Of a stretch of DNA of 64,000 bases, positions 1-8,297 are shown piece after piece. Each line of letters opens with the position of its first letter. The stretch's first letter is position 1. This stretch comes from Bacteroides ihuae (GTDB lineage: Bacteria; Bacteroidota; Bacteroidia; Bacteroidales; Bacteroidaceae): positions 496,001-560,000 of the forward strand of contig NZ_FNVX01000004.1 in NCBI RefSeq assembly GCF_900104585.1, read 5' to 3'. The notes under the pieces were generated by a model. That model searched no databases and was not told the DNA's origin. It was given only the letters and a program-made list of their open reading frames with translations. A program made the translations under genes and the position numbers.

Positions 1-435
1 CTTCACACCATTTTGTCTTACATCAAGTGAAGCAATTACCTCTTCCGCCTCTTTCACTTCAGCACCTTTGAGAACAGTAAAACTACATTCAAAAGCAACA
101 TCGTTTATGCCTGTAATCCATAGATGAGTAGTATAGTATTCACCTTCTTCCTGAAACATTTCCTTGCTGTAAGCACATTCCAGTTCTCCTATTTTAATAG
201 AGGAAGCAGAAGAATTTTCTTTCAATTCATCCAATACAGATTGCCGTCCATAAGTCATGGCAGCAGAAGATTTAGCATCCGCTTTGTATGCAGAGATACG
301 GAAGTTACCCGTCCATTTATCGGGATTATAGAAAAGGAAGCTGCCCTCACCATCTTCAAATTCGTTCCAATTTGAAGGATATATCATCGAAAACCAAGCT
401 CCCGGGGAGATAAATTTATTGCCCTGTTGCATCAT
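1..435 (-). CDS. DUF3805-like protein, C-terminus cut by window start
   Basis: An open frame of 145 codons runs on the minus strand from ATG at 435 (a second ATG lies immediately upstream in frame) to the window edge without a stop, so the C-terminus is missing. The product has no signal peptide. It begins MMQQGNKFISPGAWFSMIYP and contains a PSNW motif, which resembles the N-terminus of DUF3805 proteins of Bacteroides. Their function is unknown to me. The small plus-strand frame over the same DNA (124-375) is a shadow. The gene is on the same strand as the downstream-lying regulator at 640-1014 but about 200 bp away, and no clear promoter was found. The coding call is secure; the family name is tentative. 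Confidence 0.75.
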   Translation of the reverse strand, partial: MMQQGNKFISPGAWFSMIYPSNWNEFEDGEGSFLFYNPDKWTGNFRISAYKADAKSSAAMTYGRQSVLDELKENSSASSIKIGELECAYSKEMFQEEGEYYTTHLWITGINDVAFECSFTVLKGAEVKEAEEVIASLDVRQNGVK

Positions 436-639
436 ACTGCGTATTATTTATATTCGTAAAAAGCAATAGCTAACATTTTCTTCGGCATTAAGAGCCAGCA
501 AGAAACGCACATGCATTTTCTGATTACAAAGTACGAGTATTTTCTTTAAATATTAAAATTAAAAGAATAAAATAAGAAAGTGACAGCAAGAAACTAGTGG
601 AATTGATACATTTCAAAGAACTTCGCTAAAGGGAGTGGC

Positions 640-1014
640 TCACAAATCAATAATACGAATTTTGGCCAAGAGTTCACAAGTAACCTCGTTAAGTACACCA
701 AGTCGAGAAGCAGCCGTGCCGTACTGTTCGTATATTTTCTCCTTATTATTAAAAACGGGACAAATACCTTCTCCAGTAGCCAACAATAAATCTTGAAGAG
801 TAATTTCAAACAAAGGTTTGCATAGTTCGTAAGACGACAAAGCATTGGCGACCTCATCTGTACGCAAACAGATAAGTCCTACCGATTCTAAATTGCCCAA
901 CATCTTTTGAGTCGAAGAATCAGAAAAATCACATAGATTATCTTTGCCATATCCATGCCGATAGTACATATCACGAAGCAGTGCTATCGCTTTTTTCGTA
1001 TTCGAAGTTAACAT
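640..1014 (-). CDS. Rrf2-like winged-helix transcriptional regulator
   Basis: The 124-residue product starts MLTSNTKKAIALLRDMYY. It has the Rrf2-family layout: an N-terminal helix, a recognition helix region (STQKMLGNLESVGLICL) and the family-like EITLQDLLLATGEG stretch that in Rrf2 proteins precedes the ligand or cluster segment. Five cysteines are scattered through it, but the tight CX2-8CX4-7C iron-sulphur cluster of IscR or NsrR is not obvious. An ATG 60 bp upstream (1074) is in frame, but it lies inside the proposed invertible segment, so 1014 is preferred. The gene begins 23 bp outside the left inverted repeat at 1037-1062. It is therefore the likely target of the switch, and in the present orientation no good promoter faces it. 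DNA binding is inferred from family resemblance. Confidence 0.65.
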   Translation of the reverse strand: MLTSNTKKAIALLRDMYYRHGYGKDNLCDFSDSSTQKMLGNLESVGLICLRTDEVANALSSYELCKPLFEITLQDLLLATGEGICPVFNNKEKIYEQYGTAASRLGVLNEVTCELLAKIRIIDL

Positions 1015-1036
1015 AATATCTCTGCTATCTTTTTGA

Positions 1037-1062
1037 ATTCTGTTACTTGATAGGTAACGGAA
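1037..1062. repeat. Left inverted repeat of the invertible segment
   Basis: This arm is the exact reverse complement of 1480-1505. Its core reads GTTACTTGATAGGTAAC, which fits GTTAC-N7-GTAAC. From memory, that pattern is one of the inverted-repeat classes reported at phase-variable promoters in Bacteroides fragilis. Confidence 0.85.
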
Positions 1063-1432
1063 ATCCAAATGCATTGAAATAAAAAAGTTTACTTGATTTG
1101 AATAAATAAAAAACGAATAAAAACTCTATAGGTTTAACTATATCTATTTAGTACACAACTAATAAGCAAGCTTCATTATATACGATTTAATTAGCTCATA
1201 TTTATATTTGTAGGATTTGTTTGAGGATAATAGTTAATGCAAGTCATAATACAACTTAAAAAGAATAAAATAAATTCATCTCATTTTTAGTAATTGTCAA
1301 TTAATAGACATACGCTTACTCTAACCATGAATGTTGACAATAATCCTTATGAGAAGTACTTGTATATTCTAATCATATGATTTAAGTAAGATTTTATTTG
1401 AAAAATAAAGTTTAAAAATAAAACATTTTTCA

Positions 1433-1464
1433 TTTGGCTTTTTTATAAATTAATTGAATCTTTG
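1433..1464 (+). promoter_or_regulatory. Bacteroidetes-type promoter inside the invertible segment
   Basis: A -33 TTTG (1433-1436) is followed after 20 bp by AATCTTTG (1457-1464), one mismatch from the -7 consensus TAnnTTTG. It fires rightward, out through the right repeat and antisense into the 3' end of the recombinase gene. After inversion it would face the regulator at 640-1014, with the start site about 57 nt from its ATG. Confidence 0.6.
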
Positions 1465-1479
1465 CAATAACAAAACAAA

Positions 1480-1505
1480 TTCCGTTACCTATCAAGTAAC
1501 AGAAT
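1480..1505. repeat. Right inverted repeat of the invertible segment
   Basis: Perfect 26-bp partner of the left arm, with core GTTACCTATCAAGTAAC. The match ends abruptly on both sides (position 1036 against 1506, and 1063 against 1479), as expected of a recombination site rather than a long duplicated gene fragment. Confidence 0.85.
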
Positions 1506-1589
1506 GGATAGAATATACAACTATCTCCTTCCTACAAGCGATTTAGCAATAATTTCCACTTTCATTTTATTTCATATTCCAAAATAGAT

Positions 1590-2558
1590 TTATTGAAATA
1601 CACTATTTTTCGTTTTGAAAGATGGAGGCTTAGAAAATGACGGTTCTCTCTCCTCCTTGAAATCGAGTAATGCAATAACCTTTCTATTCGCATTGCGTAA
1701 CGTGCGATTCTCAAACGAAGCGAGATAAGTATATGTAACCTTTTCAGAAGCATGACCAAGGGATTCACTAATGACGGCCACAGGGATGCCCTGACGATAA
1801 GCAGCAGTTGCCCATGAGTGGCGAGCCACATAAGAAGTCAAAGAGGTTTTTAATTTTAAGATCTCCGAGAGTCGTGACAATCTCTTATTATACAGGCGTA
1901 AAGCACTTTGATACTGGAGATATTCATCACATCCAGGACGACTAATGATTGGCAGCAAGTAAGGAGAATCTTTCGTCTGAAGTGCATATTTGCGAAAGAG
2001 AGCTTGAGCGCAAGGCTCCAGGGCGACAGTAAGCAAACGGTTCGTCTTACTACGCCTATACCTCAAAACGCCCATCCGAATATCACTCTTACGCAAATGT
2101 GCAAGATCGACAAACGGAATGCCGCGCAAGAAAAAAGAAAGAAGAAAAATATCGCGAGCAAAAATCAATGCATCATCCTTTCCCAACTCAATCTCATTAA
2201 GACGCTTAATCACTTTAGGAGATGCTGCTCGTTTTTCGGAAGAATCAGTACCTGTGAAGACCTCATCAAAAAGCCCGACAACAGGCGTTGCGATCCCTCG
2301 TCGACAAGCCTGATTGAAGATAGAACGTAACATTCGCATATACAGCGATACAGAATTACGTTTGCATCCATCTGCGTAAAGATACAGTTCATATCTTTTA
2401 AGTAATGCAGGTGTAAGTTCGTCAAAAGTCAATGTGTCACATTGAGCAAAGAGATTCAACTTGCGAATGGAGCTAATATACGATCGGGCTGTTCCCTGCC
2501 GTTCAGATCGAACCAACTCTTCGGCTAGTGCCGTTACAAAAGGGGTAATACTGTTCAT
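1590..2558 (-). CDS. Tyrosine recombinase (probable DNA invertase of the adjacent segment)
   Basis: The 322-residue product is a phage-integrase-family site-specific recombinase. It has an N-terminal SAM-like core-binding domain (about 1-105) and a catalytic domain (about 110-290). Visible catalytic residues are Arg145 (LRGIPF), Arg246 in VARHSWAT, His269 in LGH and the nucleophile Tyr278 in TYTYL. The first His of the usual HxxR box is Tyr here. Its size and ARHSWA box suit the stand-alone Bacteroides recombinases that flip promoters. The 3' end of the gene faces the inverted repeats, which begin 84 bp downstream. There are no phage or conjugative genes nearby, so inversion of the neighbouring segment is the most economical role. 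Confidence 0.88.
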   Translation of the reverse strand: MNSITPFVTALAEELVRSERQGTARSYISSIRKLNLFAQCDTLTFDELTPALLKRYELYLYADGCKRNSVSLYMRMLRSIFNQACRRGIATPVVGLFDEVFTGTDSSEKRAASPKVIKRLNEIELGKDDALIFARDIFLLSFFLRGIPFVDLAHLRKSDIRMGVLRYRRSKTNRLLTVALEPCAQALFRKYALQTKDSPYLLPIISRPGCDEYLQYQSALRLYNKRLSRLSEILKLKTSLTSYVARHSWATAAYRQGIPVAVISESLGHASEKVTYTYLASFENRTLRNANRKVIALLDFKEEREPSFSKPPSFKTKNSVFQ

Positions 2559-2793
2559 TTTTTATTATTTTGGTTTGAAAAGACAAAATAAACAGTGTTT
2601 TGCGACATATCAGCACTCGAAGAGATATCATTCAAAAAGTCGTTAACAATTTATAGTTTAAAGATACACGTTGTTTTATGGGCAATATGTTGATTGTTTT
2701 ACCTTTAGCTATATTATGCATACAAAATGCAAAAACAAGATTGCAGAAAAACTTAATTTTAACAAAAAGAAGAGCATAGATTCAGCTAAAATT
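2559..2793. other. Intergenic region upstream of the recombinase
   Basis: AT-rich spacer between the recombinase start and the SusD terminator. It should contain the recombinase promoter, but I found no -33/-7 pair of good quality and no gene in it. Confidence 0.5.
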
Positions 2794-2824
2794 AAAAGAG
2801 GTGGCCCAATTGACCACCTCTTTT
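2794..2824. terminator. Rho-independent terminator after susD-like gene
   Basis: Perfect 11-bp stem (2794-2804 with 2814-2824) around a 9-nt loop. It lies 14 bp beyond the SusD stop, with A and T tracts on the two flanks, so it can stop transcription in both directions. Confidence 0.85.
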
Positions 2825-2838
2825 AAATGATATTAATT

Positions 2839-4707
2839 TTATTCCTTTGTATCCCACCAAACTGGACGAGACCAATTCGTCGTTAATAACGCTTCCGGAT
2901 TTGAAGCTATTAAATTATCCGAATTATAATTGCGCTCATGAGAGCACTGAATCATACGACGGAACCAATAACGAGAATCAGAATTCACCGTTCCGGTAAT
3001 TTTCGTACTACCTGAATTATAATCAAACTCATAAGGACGCTTAAAATCAGGATAAACAACTCCAAATTCACCAGGAGTGCTATAGTCAAAGCGACGCATA
3101 TCATTCCAGTTTTGAAGCGAGAAAGAACATGCTATAAACTTTTGTTGCATAATCTTAGCCATGGTTAAATCGCCAACATTCTGAGCAACCGCAGAACTTC
3201 CCAGAAAAGCATCTATTTTCGATTGATCTATTGAATATTTATTCGGATTAACACTAGTAATATAAGTAGCTAGCTTCTGATTCATTAATTCCATATGAGA
3301 TCGGATTCCATCTTTGTAAGCCGTCAACGCTATTCCTTTTTCTCCTTTGCGAAACAAGACCTCGGCTTTAATGAAACAAAGCTCTGAATAAGTAAGCAGC
3401 ATTCCGGGAGCATCCGGACGAGTGAAGAATGATCCGGTAGACAAGATGCGACCATCAGTATCCTTGTACGTATCATCATTTCCATCCATTAAACTCTTTT
3501 GAGCAGTAAACATCGCTCCCTGAGAACGCAGATTGACATAGATAGTATCACCGGCTCTGGCCGCATCGGTACTGGCGACAAAAAATCTTTTCGCATTATC
3601 AGTAGAAGATAATCCAAGGATTGATCTTACTGCAGTAGATGTTTCATCAGTTCCCAAAGCAGCGTAAGAAGCCAATATAGGCCCATTCTTCGTACGGATA
3701 TTACTGTTCATCACATCAATTGGTACTGTACGAATCAATTTCAAAACTCCATTTATTTTCTGTTGTGAAGAAGGAAGTATCTTATCCGTACGCGGATCTT
3801 CCACATTACTACCACCAGTAAACGTATTAGTTAACAAATCGGCGTACCACTTAGTGTAAAAGAAGTACGTATTCATGCCTATACCATCATACAAAATAGA
3901 TGTTTTCAATGGATCTCCTAGAAGCACATCCTTATCAGTATCCCCTTCATCATTATAATGCTTCACTATTGTAGCTTCACTGTTTGACTGAGCTGCATGA
4001 GACAAAGCATCCAGAATCGCATCAGGATCATAAAGATCACTTTTCTTAGAAAGATTATTCAACCAACGAGCTTTTAAGCCATAAGCAAGTTTTATCCATT
4101 TTTGTACATCGCCACCATTCCAGCCATCTCCCTTTGAAAGCGCAGTAGCTGTTACAGGCTGTTCTTTTTGCAAATAAGTAATGGCTGTATCCAATTTAGC
4201 AACACATGCTTTAAAAATAGTTTCTCCTGTATCATATTTAGGAGTCAGAGCATCTCCTACAGCTTCTGTAAATGGCATTTCTCCATACCAGTCAACCATT
4301 GTCATGTATCCCCAAGCTTCTATTATTTTAGTAGCTCCAATATAGTGCCATGCCTCCTCATCTGTGGCTTTTTTAATCATGTCAGGGATATTTGCTGCAC
4401 AACCTATAAACCACATTTGATAAGGGGTAGTAGTAGATCCTATTACAGGGTTCCAAGCACACAATTCATTATGAGAATTACCACTCGACCAAGTACGAGT
4501 TAGAACGCCGGTTATCATGGCTGAACGCATTCCGGCTGTTTCATACGCATATTGAAAATAATGCTGCATGGAAGTCAACCGATTATTTACCGCGACAGCA
4601 GAACTCGCAGGTGAATCAGTACTCTCATTTACATCTAGCCACTTACTACAAGAAGCGAAAGCTACTGCCAAAAGCAAAGCTAAACAGATATTTTTTATTT
4701 TATTCAT
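2839..4707 (-). CDS. SusD-like outer-membrane nutrient-binding lipoprotein
   Basis: The start is set at MNKIKNICLALLLAVAFASC (4707), a textbook lipoprotein signal with Cys as the first mature residue. The longer frame to 4791 would overlap susC and hide the signal. The mature part begins SKWLDVNESTDSP and carries VDWYGEMPFTEA and a C-terminal NWNDMRRFDY segment, which fit the SusD-like_2 branch of the SusD/RagB family. These proteins are surface lids that bind substrate over a SusC channel. The gene follows the SusC gene after 29 bp, so the two form one operon ending at the terminator at 2794-2824. No glycosidase, sigma factor or sensor accompanies the pair, so the substrate cannot be read from context; a peptide or glycan is possible. 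Confidence 0.9.
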   Translation of the reverse strand: MNKIKNICLALLLAVAFASCSKWLDVNESTDSPASSAVAVNNRLTSMQHYFQYAYETAGMRSAMITGVLTRTWSSGNSHNELCAWNPVIGSTTTPYQMWFIGCAANIPDMIKKATDEEAWHYIGATKIIEAWGYMTMVDWYGEMPFTEAVGDALTPKYDTGETIFKACVAKLDTAITYLQKEQPVTATALSKGDGWNGGDVQKWIKLAYGLKARWLNNLSKKSDLYDPDAILDALSHAAQSNSEATIVKHYNDEGDTDKDVLLGDPLKTSILYDGIGMNTYFFYTKWYADLLTNTFTGGSNVEDPRTDKILPSSQQKINGVLKLIRTVPIDVMNSNIRTKNGPILASYAALGTDETSTAVRSILGLSSTDNAKRFFVASTDAARAGDTIYVNLRSQGAMFTAQKSLMDGNDDTYKDTDGRILSTGSFFTRPDAPGMLLTYSELCFIKAEVLFRKGEKGIALTAYKDGIRSHMELMNQKLATYITSVNPNKYSIDQSKIDAFLGSSAVAQNVGDLTMAKIMQQKFIACSFSLQNWNDMRRFDYSTPGEFGVVYPDFKRPYEFDYNSGSTKITGTVNSDSRYWFRRMIQCSHERNYNSDNLIASNPEALLTTNWSRPVWWDTKE

Positions 4708-4736
4708 ATCTATAATTTTAAATAGAACGTTAATCA

Positions 4737-7700
4737 TCAAAATGTAAAGTTTAGTCCAAATGACATTCCTGCAGTAGACGGAACGCCACAATAATCGATA
4801 CCAACAGAGCTAGAGCCAACAGCTCCTGAGCCGGCAGCACTATTTTCAGGATCCAATCCTTTATAATTAGTCCACAATAGTAGGTTTGTCCCCGAAACAT
4901 TAGCAGTAAGCCCCTTTATAAATTTAGTTTTGGCCAACCAAACTTTAGGGAACGAATAAGAAAGAGAAACAGAACGCAAACGCAACCAGTTAGTATTAGT
5001 CATATAGTTACTTGATTCATAGGCATAATACGTCTTGTAATATTGTTGGATAACATACTTTCCACTTTGGGCATTACTAGTTCCTTCAGCCACTTCTACT
5101 CCTTTGAGATAAAACTTATTGGCATCAAAGTTATAACTTTTTTTCTCATAGGCATCCCCATTCTTCACAACACCATCAATCGTTATTGATTCACGGTTCA
5201 TGCTACGCATACTTAAGCCCGCATCCGTGAGATAATAATCGGTTCCGTTATAAATATCACCTCCAATCCTGAAATCAAATAGAAATGACAGGTTCCATCC
5301 TTTATAAGAAATGCTATTATTTAATCCACCAATTAATTTTGGTTCACGATTACCTATTTCATAAGTTGCCAACCCGTCATAAGTCGGCATACCCGATTTA
5401 GAATCAAGAATAACATTACCATCTGGATCCCTTGCCCATTTAGAGCCAGATATAGCCATAAAGTTTCCACCATTAAACGATGCAGCTTTCGCATTACCCA
5501 CTTGCACATCTGTTACATATAATATGCTTACACCATTTATAAGATCATTGACCTTGCCACGATTTCCCGAAAGATTCAATGTCATATCCCACGTCAAGTC
5601 TTTCGTTTTAATAGGCTGACCAGTAATAGAAAGTTCCATACCTTTATTGGTGATCGTACCAATATTTGAACTGACCAGAATATATCCAGTTGTTTGGCTC
5701 AAGCGAGGGTTTACAATCTGATTTATACTTTTATTGGAATAATAAGTGTAATCAAAACCAAGACGACCATTAAAGAAGCGCATTTCCAAGCCCAACTCAG
5801 TAGATTTTGTTTTTTCAGGTTTCAGATTAGGGTTCCCTTTGGTCCAAGAGTTACTAGTTCCGTATCCTGCTAAATGAGCACTAGGAGCCCACGTCGTAGT
5901 TGTAGTAGCACCTGGGTCAGCGTCTTTACCTACCAAAGCATAGGAAGCACGCAACTTACCAAAAGACAAGACGTTATTTTCAGGCAACAATTCAGTGAAA
6001 ATAAAAGATCCGTTGAAGGAAGGATAAAAATAGCTTCTATTGGCAACTGGAAGCGTAGATGTCCAGTCATTACGTCCTGTTACAGATAAGTATAGCAGAC
6101 TCTTATAAGAAGTTCTAAACTCTCCATATCCTCCTACGAGCCTCCTACGAGTGCTAATTTGTTCTTGTTTCTTATTTTTATTAAGTATATTATTAAAACT
6201 ATAAATATCATCGACACTAAAGTTATATCCCATCTCGCGATCAGTCTTAATCTTGGTATCTTCAGCCGTATGCCCTAGTAGTAAATTAAAACCAACATCA
6301 CCTATTTTCTTATTAAAATTAAGCATTAAGTTAGAAGAAAGATATTCATACGTTCTATTACTTTCCGATAACATTCCGTTCTGCCAATTTGATATAACTC
6401 CCCCTCCGGGAGCAATGAGAGTCCTCGAAGTAGTTGTGTAGCGGTCGATCCCTGCTTTATAAACAATGTTCATCCAACTAGCCACATTGTAATTCAGATT
6501 TATAGAACCTGTTAACCGATTGGTTTTATCCGTCATCTTATTCTTATTAACAACCCAATAAGGATTATCAGTATCATCTTCTACCTTTTGAAGCCCTTTG
6601 AACATACGCCACCTAGTACCATCTTCATTCAAATAGTGCTTCATATCATCACTACGAGAGTAACCATAAACACCCTCCATTGCTCCCGTACCGGAAGAGT
6701 TGAATAAACCTCCACTTGTTAATGTTTTATCTAGACTAGAAGCAGTATAAGCAACATTAGCCCCAACAGTTAAATCACCATATTTTTGTTCACCATTGAA
6801 GCGAAGTGTGTTTTTTACATATCCCGTAGACGGGATGATTCCATCTTGATCAAACCTAGAAGCTGAAAGAAAGAAACTATTATTCTTTCCGCCACCTGAT
6901 ATACTAGCACTATTATCAAAAATAGATGAATTTTGAAAAAAATCTCCCACATTATCATAAACGGTTTCTCCTTCAGCAAACTTCTTTCCCCAAGAGTTCG
7001 TTGTGAAATCACTGAAAACCCCAGAACCATTGTAAGTCCCTCTTTTATAAACCGATTGTTGTTTAGGCAGACGATTAACCCAATTAGTACTGAATTTAGT
7101 GCTCACATTCACTTGAATATTACCCTCACTTCCCTTTTTTGTCGTAATAATAATAACACCTGCAGCAGCTCTAGATCCATAGAGAGCAGCGGCAGTAGGA
7201 CCTTTCAGTACTGACATGCTTTCTACATCTTCAGGATTGATATCCATCACACGGTTGCTGTATGTCGAAGATGTGCGTTGTGCACCATCAAAGCCACTAT
7301 CGCCACCTATGTTCGTACCATTATCAAAAATAACACCATCAATAACAAATAGCGGCTGATTGTCACGTTCTAGTGAAGTACCACCACGGAGAACGATTTG
7401 CGAACCGGACCCTGCAGCGCCACCTCCTTGAGTAATATTAACACCAGCTACTTTACCATTTAAAGAGTTAATAACATTAGCACTTTTATTTTTTAAAAGT
7501 TCATCGCTCTTAATATCCTGTACAGAATATCCTAATGCTTTCTTTTCTTTCTTGATACCCATGGCAGTAACCACCACTTCGCTAAGTGCCTGAGCATCAT
7601 CTACCAATACAATCTTATACACTGTAGGCGCTCCCACAGTTAACTCTTTTTTAGCGTAGCCAACATAGGATATAACCAACACAGCTCCTTGAGAAGCACT

Positions 7701-7937
7701 CAAGGAAAATTTCCCATCAATATCGGTAATAGTACCGATACCTGTGCCTCTTACCAACACACTGGCGCCAATAATGGGTTCGCCTTTGGAATCAACAATA
7801 GTTCCTGAGATTTTCTTTATTTGCTGAGTACTTTGAGAGGCTAATATATCCGAATTACCGGCTGCATTCGTCGGAGAAGATATAGAAAGCCCTAATACGG
7901 CAAAAAAGACAAATGATAAGCAATAATTTCTTTTCAT
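4737..7937 (-). CDS. SusC/RagA-family TonB-linked outer-membrane transporter
   Basis: The start at 7937 gives MKRNYCLSFVFFAVLGLSIS, a signal peptide; the open frame extends further upstream but without coding character. The 1066-residue product has, in order: a carboxypeptidase-regulatory-like domain (ISGTIVDSKGEPIIGASV, about residues 40-120); a TonB-box-like stretch (ALSEVVVTAMGIKKEKK); a plug with PLFVIDGVIFDNG and LKGPTAAALYGSRAAAGVII; and a long beta-barrel ending LNFTF. It imports a ligand captured by the SusD partner, using TonB energy. The length is normal for the family. A -7-like TAAGTTTG lies just upstream. The substrate is unknown. Confidence 0.95.
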   Translation of the reverse strand: MKRNYCLSFVFFAVLGLSISSPTNAAGNSDILASQSTQQIKKISGTIVDSKGEPIIGASVLVRGTGIGTITDIDGKFSLSASQGAVLVISYVGYAKKELTVGAPTVYKIVLVDDAQALSEVVVTAMGIKKEKKALGYSVQDIKSDELLKNKSANVINSLNGKVAGVNITQGGGAAGSGSQIVLRGGTSLERDNQPLFVIDGVIFDNGTNIGGDSGFDGAQRTSSTYSNRVMDINPEDVESMSVLKGPTAAALYGSRAAAGVIIITTKKGSEGNIQVNVSTKFSTNWVNRLPKQQSVYKRGTYNGSGVFSDFTTNSWGKKFAEGETVYDNVGDFFQNSSIFDNSASISGGGKNNSFFLSASRFDQDGIIPSTGYVKNTLRFNGEQKYGDLTVGANVAYTASSLDKTLTSGGLFNSSGTGAMEGVYGYSRSDDMKHYLNEDGTRWRMFKGLQKVEDDTDNPYWVVNKNKMTDKTNRLTGSINLNYNVASWMNIVYKAGIDRYTTTSRTLIAPGGGVISNWQNGMLSESNRTYEYLSSNLMLNFNKKIGDVGFNLLLGHTAEDTKIKTDREMGYNFSVDDIYSFNNILNKNKKQEQISTRRRLVGGYGEFRTSYKSLLYLSVTGRNDWTSTLPVANRSYFYPSFNGSFIFTELLPENNVLSFGKLRASYALVGKDADPGATTTTTWAPSAHLAGYGTSNSWTKGNPNLKPEKTKSTELGLEMRFFNGRLGFDYTYYSNKSINQIVNPRLSQTTGYILVSSNIGTITNKGMELSITGQPIKTKDLTWDMTLNLSGNRGKVNDLINGVSILYVTDVQVGNAKAASFNGGNFMAISGSKWARDPDGNVILDSKSGMPTYDGLATYEIGNREPKLIGGLNNSISYKGWNLSFLFDFRIGGDIYNGTDYYLTDAGLSMRSMNRESITIDGVVKNGDAYEKKSYNFDANKFYLKGVEVAEGTSNAQSGKYVIQQYYKTYYAYESSNYMTNTNWLRLRSVSLSYSFPKVWLAKTKFIKGLTANVSGTNLLLWTNYKGLDPENSAAGSGAVGSSSVGIDYCGVPSTAGMSFGLNFTF

Positions 7938-7963
7938 AAGCTTTGCATATTTGGGTTTATTTG

Positions 7964-7971
7964 CAAACTTA
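7964..7971 (-). promoter_or_regulatory. Possible susC promoter (-7 element)
   Basis: On the minus strand this reads TAAGTTTG, an exact -7 match placed 26 bp before the susC ATG. No matching -33 TTTG was found at the right spacing, so confidence is modest. Confidence 0.35.
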
Positions 7972-8297
7972 TGAAATATTTTAGAAATAAGAATAAGAAA
8001 TAGCCTAAATATAAGTGAATAAATATTAAAAAACTTGCATTTGTGCTCTAGAAACATACTAGAACATAAAATTATCACTAAAAACAGCATTTAAACAATA
8101 AACAGAAACATCAAAATAGAAACAATTAAAAGAAATTAAAATCAAAATAACTCTTATAAAGATTATATACAATCAATATATTACAATATAACAAATTATT
8201 ATATCATATATAAAATAGCTCAAAGAGAAATGCAAAAGTTGGAATAATGGCTAAATAAAATAATTAAATATAAAAAAAAATAAAATATTAGCCTATC
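7972..8297. other. AT-rich intergenic region upstream of susC
   Basis: About 325 bp of very AT-rich DNA between the transglutaminase-like gene stop and the SusC gene. I see no gene and no strong hairpin. It probably carries upstream control sequence for the SusCD operon. Confidence 0.5.

Larger units (their letters stand above)
1037..1505. other. Putative invertible promoter segment
   Basis: The segment is bounded by a 26-bp perfect inverted repeat (1037-1062 and 1480-1505) with 417 bp between the arms. The enclosed DNA is very AT-rich and has no convincing gene. It holds one good Bacteroidetes promoter near its right end. A tyrosine recombinase gene lies 84 bp away, and a small regulator starts 23 bp beyond the left arm. 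This matches the known arrangement of phase-variable promoters in Bacteroides: short inverted repeats, a promoter just inside one arm, and an adjacent site-specific recombinase. Inversion would move the promoter to about 1078-1109, pointing left into the regulator. Inversion itself is inferred. Confidence 0.75.

Noticed and set aside
1037..1505. Inverted repeats considered as the ends of a small transposon or MITE
   Set aside because: No flanking target duplication is visible, and the internal promoter plus adjacent tyrosine recombinase fit an invertible promoter better.
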